Shown here in pieces: positions 54,021-64,000 of a DNA stretch of 64,000 nt (its first letter is position 1; every line of letters starts with the position of its first letter). Below the pieces are notes generated by a model. The model was not told the origin of the DNA, searched no databases, and saw only the letters and a list, made by a program, of their open reading frames with translations. The position numbers and the translations under genes are program-made. The stretch covers positions 13,822,501-13,886,500 of the forward strand of contig NC_088320.1 of assembly GCF_910592395.1 (NCBI RefSeq), written 5' to 3'. This DNA is from Lineus longissimus (lineage: Eukaryota > Nemertea > Pilidiophora > Heteronemertea > Lineidae).

Positions 54021-55720
54021 CTCAATCAATTAATACTGGCATTTTAAAGCGCTCTCATTACTCAACAGGTGTGTATTCTAGAGCGCTTTCCTTCCTGAAG
54101 GCAGATGCAGAAAGGTGGGCCAATATAAAGGGGGACTTGAAAGTCTGGAGGGTATCAATGTTTCGAAGCCTTGACGGTAGCTATTTTCACAATTTTGGAG
54201 CAGCTGCCGCAAAGGAACCACCACCAAGAGCTTAGCACTTGACCCGAGGTACATCAAGGAACATCGCAGATCGAGGGGTAATGCCTTGGAGATCGATCCT
54301 TCTTAATATAATCATGGATACTGATATGCCGGAGCCTCCCCAGAAGCAGAATCTTGTACTGGATCCTGCACGTGACCAAACACACAACTCTTGCAGCAGA
54401 GTTAAAAACCCGTTGGATTTTGTTCGAAAACTGGCAGGAATACCATTCAGTAGTCAAGGAAGGCAATGACGAAATCATGTACCAGGGTCTTGGTGGCTTT
54501 CTCAGACAGAAAATTTCGGATTTGTCGTATCCGATAGAGATCATAGTTGGCCTTGGCACACACTTTGTTATCATGTGTCTCCATGAACATGTTGCAAGCA
54601 AACCATGCACCGAAATTGCGCATAAATTGGACTAGTTTGATACTTGTTACTCCAACCTTGATCGATGCTTTGCCAGGCAAGCTGCTGCCGGGTGCTAAAG
54701 ATGGCAAGCTCGGTTTTAGTATCATTGATCATGAGTTCATTTTCAATAAACCATGCTCTATTTTCCTCAATGCATCGCTCAATGGCTTCCACTGCTTCAG
54801 TCTGGGAAACAAGTCGTATTGTTACTACTCATATATGAGAACCGTGGAAGGAGGGTAGATGGTTTGAAATGAGGCTGTACAATCTTGACACGTAAAAAAG
54901 ATAAGAGCACAGGGCCCAGACAGCTCCCCTGTGCCACTCCATATCTAACCGAAACGTCCCTGGGGACTCTCCCCCTTCAGGATAACGCGTGGCTTCCGGT
55001 CTCTCAGGTAACAGCTTACTAGCCAGCTCCAAGCACGACCACCCGCCCCAAAGTCACTGTTCAAAATATCCAGAAGCCTAGAATGATCCGCAGTATCGAA
55101 TGCTGCACTGAGATCCAGCATCGCCAAAAGAACAACCTCTTGTTTTTTGTCCTTGCTCATAATAATGTCATTTTACACTTGGATCAGAGCAGTTTCAGGT
55201 GAGTGGTTTTTCTGATAGTCGGATTTAACCACGAGCAAATAACTCACTATGTTCAACCAGTTGTTGAACTACAGCTCTCTCCACCAATTTCGAAATGAAG
55301 CTCAGGTTAATTACAGGTCTATAGTTGGAAAAGACAAGATTAAGTCTTGGCTTTTTCAGAATTGACGTGAGAAGAGCTGTCTTCCACTGGTCACTGGTAC
55401 CAGGCCTGACTCAAGAGACCGATTGACTATCTCAGTGATAATCGGAGCAAGGTAAGCCACGATTTGCTTTAGAAGCCAGGTCGTGATAGGATCAAGACAA
55501 CATGAAGCATTTGAAGAGCTTATAATGATCCGTCGCACCTCACCTTCTGTAAGAGGTAAGAAGGCCTCGAAAGTGGCCAATGGCTGTGTTGTAAAAGACC
55601 AAACCATGAGAAACATGAGTAGCTTGCGACAACCCAACGGAGTCACTCGACCAGTAAACTTAATTGGCAGTGGCTCGCAAAAATGCTCATCCCGCCTTGG
55701 AGTGTAACTCAAAGTGCAGA
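54021..55720 (-). mobile_element. Decayed non-LTR retrotransposon reverse transcriptase
   Basis: On the - strand, pieces in order read FLPLTEGEVRRIIISSSNAS, CCLDPITTWLLKQIV, IVNRSLESGLVPV, then LLAMLDLSAAFDTADHSRLL (RT motif A), WHRGAVWALCSYLFYVS, WFIENELMINDTKTELAIFS and a C-terminal VFNSAARVV. Multiple frameshifts. The right end is approximate. The left end carries a GCGCTTTAAAATGCCAG-type 3' tail near 54021-54080. Confidence 0.82.
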
Positions 55721-55749
55721 GCGGACGCTGAAGATGAAGAAGAATACGA

Positions 55750-56732
55750 TCAGGCATGTCCAAGCACCATGCGGAAGTGATGAATAATTGTAGGTTTTTC
55801 TTCGATCAAAAATGTGCGAGATATAAGAAGTATTCCGTTTGTACTGATTGCAAATATTGGACGTGGAATTGGGCGTCCTGGAAACATTACTTTGAATCCT
55901 GGAACTCTGGTTACTTGCATCCAGTTGCTCTCATCTTTAAATGACATCCTAAAAAGTGAAAAGGATCGATATTTCTCTATTTTCTTCCGTTGGAAAAATA
56001 AAAATCCGCTGTTGACATGATCCCATGTCACGTAATAAATTGGCTTGATATTTAACTTCTGCTTGTGAATCAGTTTGTAGGAAGATTTTTTGTAGTGAAA
56101 TACAATTACTGACCATATATGTTTATCATGAATAACAATAGTTTCATTCGACAGCCCCGTCTGAGGAGGGCTGACTTGATATCTGTGTACTGGTACGGAC
56201 GTTATCAAATGTGGATGAGTAAATGCAATATCTTGTTCGGAGCGATGGTCAGTTTCAAATAGAATTAATTCGTAATCAGGCTTGTGGCGTTTGGTTTTTC
56301 TGGTAAGATTTTGAGTCCAAATTATCACATGGCTCATGTCATGTCACATCACTGGGCTGCATCCTAAACCAGTCATGCTGTAGTTCACAGCAACACGAGA
56401 TAGAAACATTCCACTATAACTGTATAAATTTACAGACAACTTAATGCGAGAGGAATGTAAACGGAACACAAGTAGGTATGCTTTAAAGCATAATACATCA
56501 GTAACCCGTTCTTGAAGGTTAAAAAGGTGTTTTTGTGTAGGAATTGATGATGTGCCTGGGTAATATGCAATCATGAAAGATGGAGTATTCATCAATCTGG
56601 AAATGCCACCACATGAATGTAAGAGAAATAAATGGTGTTTAGGACAGTAAACAATACACAGTTTATGCCTCGGAATAGTTTTCTTCAGTCGAAACTTTCG
56701 TTGTAGTCGAAACGTAGCTAATCTATTCGGAC
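55750..56732 (-). pseudogene. Long exon-like reading frame with one internal stop, unknown protein
   Basis: From a good acceptor (TTCTCATCTTAG right of 56732), 327 codons run in one frame to a stop at 55750, broken only by TGA at 56344-56346. The sequence has the look of a globular, beta-rich protein: PRHKLCIVYCPKHHLFLLHS, TDVLCFKAYLLVFRLHSSRI, then PIYYVTWDHVNSGFLFFQRK and PIFAISTNGILLISRTFLIE. I do not recognise the family. The downstream end abuts the decayed reverse transcriptase. It could be a recently broken gene, or a real one if the TGA is an error. Confidence 0.45.
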
Positions 56733-56844
56733 CTAAGATGAGAAGAACGCGAAGTTTGGTAACTAGTGACCTTCATCAGCACTGCCAAAACGTATGAGTT
56801 ATCCATATGGATAATACGTATGTCGCATACGCAATAGTGATACT

Positions 56845-57310
56845 TAAAGAGCCATTAGCAAGGGCAATATTATCCAGCAATCGGCTGCCCAGTCACCTCC
56901 TATTCTACCTAAGCAGTTTTCATCAACAAATTGCACAAAAAAAGGAAAAATTCATAATCTGACTAAATTATCGCGCTTTCTCGATGTTGACTCCGAATTG
57001 ACCCGAGTTAGCTCTCTACGAATTGACTCTTTCTACGTGGAACGATGCACTAGCAAGGCGCTTCCTGGAGTTAGGATATATCTAGTGACGTACTGGTGCT
57101 GATATGATTTTTCCGACATCGATCACGTTGACGGCGCTTGATTACACCCCAACTGCGACGATAAATTTAAATGACGTTGCGTCTTGATAGCGGGGTGTCG
57201 TGCACTCACATGGCGGGAAAGATCTTTCGCGCCAGGACTTGCGCGTACTGAAAATAACGAATAACGCGCTTTTTAACTATCTAAGAGCTGAAAGAAAATT
57301 GGAAAATATC
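56845..57310 (+). repeat. Dispersed repeat family D, copy 2
   Basis: Reverse complement of 7425-7915 over about 470 bp, including GCCCAGTCACCTCC, CATCAACAAATTGC, GACCCGAGTTAGCTC and AGGACTTGCGCG. Confidence 0.65.
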
Positions 57311-58809
57311 AGACACGTTCAGAAAAATAGTTTACTGATGAACCAGAAGAACAGCAAACATACTGCAACAAAAAGCCGACCATGCCTTTAAGTCATCAGA
57401 CATAAAATGAGCATCAGCGTCGATAACGTAGCCGTGCGCAATTTGTGAACAGCTCAATAGATCGGTGGGAAAGAAAACGCTTCTAATTTCTCTTTTAAAA
57501 TACTTCACAAACGAAGGCATCTTCAAGAAAATCTACAATATTTCTCAAACCTGATGGAAATATGATAGAAGATTCAATCTAGCTGCATAGAATACAGTTA
57601 TTGCGTTTATACTTGTGCGGTACCACTTGTCGCCCAAACTACACAATGCATACTCGATAGGGATACGGTATACGGCAGGAGATTCGACGGTGCTGAACGT
57701 CTCTTATATCGCATGCGGCTTCCCGTGAGACTCAGGGGGATGTTGCACTCCGGAAATCCGGACATCTATTAGTTCTGTCGAGGCGATGACCAAATGCGCC
57801 GGTATCATCCCTCCTTCGCCGATGAAATCCCCATGATTTGGAGTAAAGGTGGCTGTTACCCATTTTTGTTTGTCCCCACTCGTCTGTAGCCAAACGTTTA
57901 CACGTACATCATCATTCGAACCATGAAATATAATCGGTCATGACTCCAACGGTGTTATTATACGTGCATTAGTCTTTACGATTTCCAAACTTGATCAGCT
58001 TTGTACGATGCGGGACGTACGGAGAATACAAGGGCAGTCAGTGGTAGCCCCTTGCACTTCCTTGCTTTCCAACTCGTCCATATCGCAACAACACTAACAT
58101 GACACTTGTGGGTGTTGCAGGAGACATGCACTGAAAGCCCTCGTCAGTACGTAGAGGAAGACCGATAGTAATAACTGTTATTGCTTGTGGGCCATCCCAT
58201 GTATGCTGACGTGACACAAATGCATTGTAGAAGTCGTATAAAAGAGTGGTAACCTAATCGTTCGGCGAGGTTGGCAATATGAATTTAGTTCGTGTTTCCA
58301 TTATTTTGTGTCGGGCAATTTCATTGGCCACCCGGTTATAAATGTGCGTCTGACGGATTTCCCGCTCTATTGGATCGGCGGTGAAAGGAAGAGACTTTAT
58401 ATAGGATTGACATTCGCTGCCGGTAAGTTGGCATGTTCTAAACCCGCAACCTTAAGCATTCCACGGAATCAGTATCCAAGAGAAGGAGGATAATCCAGTC
58501 ATGGGGTAGATGTTGACGTATTACAGCACATATCTGCCGACATCTCAAGTACAACAAATATTCAAGTTTGATATATTGCTTTACCTCGGTAAAAAACAAA
58601 GCTCACAAATTCTTCGGGCACGCAAAGCAGTTGTAAAACCATATTTCATATTCATGAACACCAAGCATCTCCAAACGAATTTGGCAACTTCTCGCAGAAT
58701 AGTAACAACGAAGGTAATGCACAAATTCGGCTTGGGATGAGTTTGCTATGAGTTTGCGGGGTTTCGCGATGCAACACCTCGCAAAGTCTTTGGTTATTGG
58801 AGGCTTTTG
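57311..58809. other. No gene seen
   Basis: Only short open frames without motifs. Confidence 0.4.
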
Positions 58810-58818
58810 GTGTTAGAG

Positions 58819-59764
58819 CAAGGAGGATACCGCGGTGACGTCACGGCTTTTCCAAGATGGCGCTGCATATTGTAAGCAAACTCGATCCACGGCCAAGAGA
58901 AAATCAAGTCATCAAACAAAGTTAGATTTTTCGCATCAAATCAGAGTTATTAGTACTTTTCTGCTATGAAATAAGTCTTCAGACAATAAGTTATCATTTG
59001 AATAATAAAAAGTGCTGTTTTGATGGGGAAAAATAGGGGTTTTTAAGCCAAATAGCCGGGCATCGATCTTCCAAAATTAGCGATGGTTTCAAAACAGTCT
59101 CCCAGATATGGGGCAATCTCTTCATTATCATAATGGGATTTGGAGGCATGTTTACATATTTTACAAGTTCGAGACCTGTAGGACCTAAAACTCTCATAGA
59201 TCCCCATAGATCCCCTCTATTTGTCGAGTTAGCGCCCCTGTAAGATCATGCATTTTCGGACACTAGAACGAAATCTTCCTGCGGATATCGCGGTTTCGGT
59301 GATGATTAAAGGAGAAATTGACTGTTCTTAGAGTTGTATGGGACAGAAATGAGTTCATACTTCATGAATACATGAATATATTATGATATGGGCGGGCTTC
59401 TAAGTCAAAACAATAAAAAAACTCAACTGCATCTCTACCGTGTATCGCGTAGTGCATTGCCTAGTGTATTTCGTAGTGTATTTTAACGGAGACATTATTT
59501 CCGCACTTTGGCCACGCCAAACGTCTTTTTTATTCGTGGAAGTTAATCTGCTCTGTAAATTTTAATTTACACAGGAAGAATCCATCCTAGGTATTGCAAT
59601 GTTTCATGTCTATTGGTGTTTTTGTGTACAGGAGCGCACCAGACAGTGGGACGTGGAGATGTGTTCTGTGCTGGTGCTGTCAGTAGACTGAATCTGATTG
59701 GCCATAGCGATCACTAATATGGGATGTGATCACGTGATATGACGTAACCGCGGTATCCTCCTTG
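58819..59764. mobile_element. 946-bp transposon with 18-bp perfect terminal inverted repeats and 9-bp target duplication
   Basis: Both ends read CAAGGAGGATACCGCGGT in inverted orientation, followed by similar ACGTCA blocks. GTGTTAGAG is duplicated exactly outside (58810-58818 and 59765-59773). No transposase frame. Non-autonomous; a 9-bp duplication suggests Mutator- or Merlin-like (inference). Confidence 0.9.
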
Positions 59765-59773
59765 GTGTTAGAG

Positions 59774-61185
59774 GCTCGGAGCGACATTGCGCATCTCCCA
59801 TTTCACGTTGACGAAAGCGTATTAGGGAAAAATGGCATTCTTCAACTCCCCTCTTTCCTATGTACTACACAGGAGTAGTACCCTCCATACCTATTGATGA
59901 TTGAGTATATACCCCAAATCTCTACCAACACTCTCCCAATACTCAATCATCGCAAAGTGAATTGTATGTACATCAAACTTAACAAACTAAATTTAACCAA
60001 AGGGCGAATGCACCTAAGAGACTGAAAGTAGATAGCACCTTGGAGACTGTATAGTCATTAAAAATCAGAGCTAAAACTGAGCGAGGAGCTTCCAAGTCTC
60101 TCAGGCAGCCATTGAGAATGAAATACTTTCCTCCTGGTGTAGTACCGGGAGCCGCAAAACGGCCTTATTTAACGTAAATCAAAGCACTGCTGGAAATCAA
60201 TGACGAACCAACACACCCTAGCAAAATGGGATGTAATAGCTTCGCTGACCCTATGGACTGCAAGACGAGTGCATTTCAGTCAAAGTGCGGCATTTTCTGT
60301 CGTCTGCTAACGGACACAAAAGTCATTTGAATATTTATCCCCTTCGAAGAGCAAAGAGCTCCATGAATGTGACCGCGCATCCTATAATGCGATAAAACAT
60401 CCCGGAATGGGACCGGACCACACATCCAAGCAACGGCGTATGAACATCACTTTTATAATGTTTTTTGCTCGCATTTGTCTTTCATACTCGGCTTAGAGAA
60501 CGTTATTCGCAAAACAGGCTCCATCAAGCGGAGCAATTCTTATTGAGCTATATGATTATGCCTATTATGTAACGTATTGATCCCAGAAATCAGAAATTTC
60601 AACAGTATTGTCGGCCTCCAAATTTTTTTCAAACTGTCCAATTTAGCTCACTCAGTAGCGCTGCTGGCATGGCATGTTATTTTGCCAAATACATCGTAAG
60701 TTCGACTCCATTTGTAATCCGCTTTTCAATAGTTTTTATTGACATATTATTTCACTTACTCTTATTTTAACTGTTCAATTCTTTTGCTATTATCTTTTTT
60801 ATAAAAGTGTACTGGATTATTTTGAAGTCGAAAAAGTAATTACTCTCTTAATCGAAAACAGTGTTTAATGGACTCTGCGATATATGCAGTAGCTAGGTAG
60901 ACAAGATAAAGGGGTCTCTCTCATCTTTCAGTACGTCAAAACGTATCACGCTTGTACGAGGGATATGTTTAGTGGTGAATTAAAATGACCTTGAGCCCTT
61001 TAATACTATGAGTCAGCAAAAAGGTGGCCGATTTAACCTCTCCGCTCCTGCCTATAGTCCCCTGTAACCCATCAGGGGGTTTAGTCAAACGATATAGATA
61101 ATAAGAAATCCATTGGCAACACAGGCGCATATACATGCTTCCCGAAATTGGTGGCTTGCATTGGAACTAACTTTTTCCCCCTTGT
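59774..61185. other. No gene seen
   Basis: No coding evidence. A diverged, imperfect mirror of a GATTGAGTATA-type motif lies at 59897-59950. Confidence 0.4.
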
Positions 61186-61355
61186 CCGGTGTGACAGCGG
61201 ATATAAACCTCCTGGAGTCATAGTCCGGTAGCATTGTATTTGACCAATTAAGCAGCATGATCTATTGTACCGCTAACCCTAACCAAAACATTTAGCAATG
61301 CGGACTATTGTTACACGGACTATCAGCCCTAGGACTACTATCCCCGTCACACCGG
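61186..61355. mobile_element. CCGG-flanked TGTGAC..GTCACA element
   Basis: Left CCGGTGTGACAGCGGATA and right TATCCCCGTCACACCGG are inverted, and ATAGTCCG is mirrored further in. CCGG outside TGTGA again fits the CCGG/TGTNR pattern of the family at 5997. Confidence 0.65.
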
Positions 61356-61875
61356 CATTCAAGTGTGTTGGTCAACCATGACTATCTCCTTTGTCCCTCC
61401 ACCATAAGGCCTAGTTTCCCCTTATGACATCACTATTTCGGACACTCAGCGCCCCAATTCTGGAAAGGTGTATAGCATATGGTTTTTACGAATGACTGTT
61501 ATGATTCATTTATTCATTGAATTAAAAGAGCTTTTCGGACATTTTTAAAGATATAATGACCATGTAATAACTAAACTGCATGTTTCTAAAATGCTTATGC
61601 GTTCTTATTTGTGTAACTCTGCCAATAGCCCCCGAAAATGATAAAAATTGACACGGATGAAGTTGAACCAGAGAGTTAAGAAGTCTATTACTAAAAAAAT
61701 GTATATACGTAACATAATTGGAATTATCATATAGCTCAATAAGAACTGCTCGGCTTAATGGAGCCAGTTTTTGGAACAAAATTATCTGAGACGAGTATGA
61801 AGGACAAATGCAAGCAAACAGACTTAACAAAATGATTATCGTCCGCCATCGCTTGGATGTTTGGTCCCATTCCGG

Positions 61876-62046
61876 TGTAACATCTGTGGTTGTTTCCCAT
61901 GTGTCAGTGTTTCCAAACAATAGGCAGCTAGAGAGACCATGACTTTTTAATAGGGCGAAACACAGAAAAACTTGTCAATCTATCTTTTAGCGTTCCCAAA
62001 CAATGAGGGGAAACACTCAAAAATAGAAACACTCAAAAACATTACA
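61876..62046 (+). mobile_element. CCGG-flanked TGTAA..TTACA element, copy 3
   Basis: 171-bp copy in the same orientation as copy 1, with CCGG at 61872-61875 and 62047-62050. Confidence 0.87.
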
Positions 62047-62050
62047 CCGG

Positions 62051-63719
62051 GATGTTTTGTCCCATTTTGGGATATGCGGTCCCATTTCTGGAGCTCTTTG
62101 GTTTGAAGGCGATACAACTTCAATTTGTTTCTGTATAGTATGTGTTAATCGGTCTGCCCGCGAAACATGTTCGAATGGAGTCATTAAATATCCAGGTTCA
62201 AGGTCGAGTTAAGTTGATTACGCATCTCTCCATACAACACCATGTCAACTCTGCTGGTGCACCATAGCCTTTCTTGTAGCGAGTAGGCATTGAAGAAATA
62301 TGACAATTTCGGAGGAGCGAGGCCTCTATGGGCGCATTTTTGCATTCCTTTCCTCGTTTGAAGACGAAACCAAGATGATGTCCGGCGTGATATTTATAAC
62401 ACTCCTCGTTATTGGACAGTTTTGTATTGCCTATGGATAATGGAGTAGTTGTGCAATATGTTGATGGGAACCACGTACGTAGAATAGGAGGTGACTGGGC
62501 AGCCAATAGCTGGGTAAAATTGCCCTTCGTGATGCCAATGGTCCTTTAAGTTAAAGGGCCAACTTGGAAGTAAGATGTGTTGGTTTTGCATACAAAACCG
62601 GCTTCCAGCAGGACCGCAACTTCACCGAACAAGATCGATGAAACTTCATTGAACTGAAATAAACAATGCGCTAGAACGGGATGTAGCCTTAGACCTAGAT
62701 ATCAAGTTATTGTAATATTACAAGTGGTAGCGCAATGTGCCAAGCAGTTGTATTATTATCCTTCCTAGGTAAATCTCGCATCCAAGTTGTCCCTTTAAGG
62801 GTATGAGTATGTTTAAGGTTGGTTTATGGCCCTTCCGCTCTTGTGCCACATGCGATGCACTTTTTGCAATTTCTGCGATGCAGAATGATGATAAGATTTG
62901 ACGCTTGGGGATTGAACTACGAAAAAGTATATTAGTCAGTAGTTGGTCCTTACCTCTACCTACCCTTTCCATCCAGATGTCAGCTCCTTGTTTGTTTAAT
63001 TTTGTACCCGCTGCATCCTCATGTTGTGATGAATGTAATATGCAAGTGGTTTGCACTTTGTATTCAACACTAAAACTCACACGTCTTCCTGAAGTGAATG
63101 TAATAGAGCACTGAAGTAGAGATCTCGTCAACGATACCTCATTTGTGGTAAGATAGCCTTCCCAATGCACTCGCTCAAAGATTCTCAAAGAATCGACCAT
63201 ATGGAATGACAATATAGAATACATAGACATGTGTATGTACAATGCTTTGTTGATTAGTAGAGACACGTGATGAGCCATGGTCTAATGGAAGGGTTGCCAT
63301 ATGACTTATCTGATTATTTGATCATTGCTTAGGTTCAGAAAAGCTCTAGATATGTCTTCATTTTAAACTCAGCAAAATTACTTTTAAAAAAATGAACTTG
63401 CATTATAAAGTTGACTTTTGGACCAATATCAAAACATCTGATTGCTATTCCCTTTGCCGTTTTTTTAAAGAACAAAGTGTCTTATTTCTTAAGTATTAAA
63501 GTATTAGACGGTTTTCCAATTTTGTTTCACATCGAACATCGTAAAAAACCCGTTGATCGTTTTCAGCACTCACAACTTGCAATTGATTCTGGCCTGGGTA
63601 ACTCTTCGCCCCTCTAAAATGCTAAAGGGCATGCCGAGGTTGGACTAAAAGGACCTTTGGTTGGTATTACTAAGGGCAAAACATACAAAGCTGTCCCCTT
63701 CCCAGTCAATTCCTATTTT
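62051..63719. other. No gene seen; short family D fragment
   Basis: AGGAGGTGACTGGGCAGCC at about 62488 begins a roughly 65-bp match to the end of family D. The 186-codon - strand frame at 62718-63278 shows no recognisable motif or splice context. Confidence 0.4.
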
Positions 63720-63724
63720 ACATA

Positions 63725-64000
63725 TTAAGCACATGTAGTTTCCATCAACAAATTGCTGAAAAGAAAAGGAAGAAACAAATCAAATATAACTAAATTATCA
63801 CGCAATTCCGATGTTGATCGACTCCGATTTGACCCCAGTTAGCCCTTCATGGGTCGATCCTCTACAAGTGGACCGATGCACATGTAACGCGCTGCCTGGA
63901 TCCAGGGATCTACATTGTGCTGTGACGTCTTGCTGTAGATATAAATATTTCCTGGTTGTTAAGCGAATCGGGAGAGCCCCAATCAACCTCGGTGGCAGAT
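63725..64000 (+). repeat. Dispersed repeat family D, copy running off the window
   Basis: CCATCAACAAATTGCTG, GACCCCAGTTAGC and GTGGACCGATGCACATG match the 56845 copy in the same orientation. Truncated by the window end. Confidence 0.6.

Noticed and set aside
62718-63278. 186-codon - strand frame
   Set aside because: No recognisable motif, no splice-site support and no homology I can recall. Probably chance.

Overview
The window looks like A+T-rich nuclear DNA from a metazoan, most likely a marine invertebrate. It has many short exons with GT..AG introns of about 0.4-7 kb, and it is crowded with non-LTR retrotransposon tails, a Penelope-like fragment, a tRNA-derived SINE, a mariner-like transposase relic and many small inverted-repeat transposons. 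I cannot name the species from sequence alone.

The main gene lies on the + strand from about 3161 to 40591, and its 5' end is upstream of the window. I could join 25 exons (4,855 coding nt, 1,617 codons plus stop) and the frame closes through every splice junction. The predicted product is a single-pass membrane protein. In order it has one partial and six complete WSC (eight-cysteine) domains with short linkers, one linker being a Lys/Pro/Thr 12-residue repeat, then a 279-codon exon encoding a long charged coiled coil. An Ig-like domain follows, then a cysteine-bearing module I do not recognise, a GCC2/GCC3 (ephrin-receptor-like) cysteine repeat, one transmembrane helix, and a cytoplasmic tail of about 165 residues with clustered cysteines, an acidic dileucine motif, a GYYHNDKGWWD segment and a Pro-rich C-terminus. 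Two polyadenylation signals follow at about 41.05 and 41.10 kb. Each WSC domain is split across two exons with phases 1-2 and 2-1, so whole domains sit between phase-1 introns.

Tail-to-tail with it, on the - strand (50578 to 42930), are exons of a GMC oxidoreductase (choline/glucose dehydrogenase family). The copy appears dead: the FAD-binding glycine motif has an in-frame TGA, the C-terminal part has a frameshift at a run of five C/G, and several core exons are not found. The interval also holds ISL2EU/Harbinger-like remnants (a THAP ORF and an acidic ORF) and a mariner-like transposase relic.

From 50.6 to 64 kb I see no intact gene. There is a decayed non-LTR reverse transcriptase, one long exon-like - strand reading frame broken by a single TGA, and several transposons whose ends can be fixed exactly from target-site duplications.

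The mobile-element layer is unusually readable. It includes CCGG-flanked TGT..ACA elements (Ginger-like) with one insertion caught inside another repeat, a roughly 244-bp family with 9-bp A/T-rich duplications in five or more copies, two related TA-flanked foldback elements, a 580-bp near-perfect palindrome with 9-bp duplications, a 946-bp element with 9-bp duplications, and an LTR-like pair of direct repeats that each have inverted ends.
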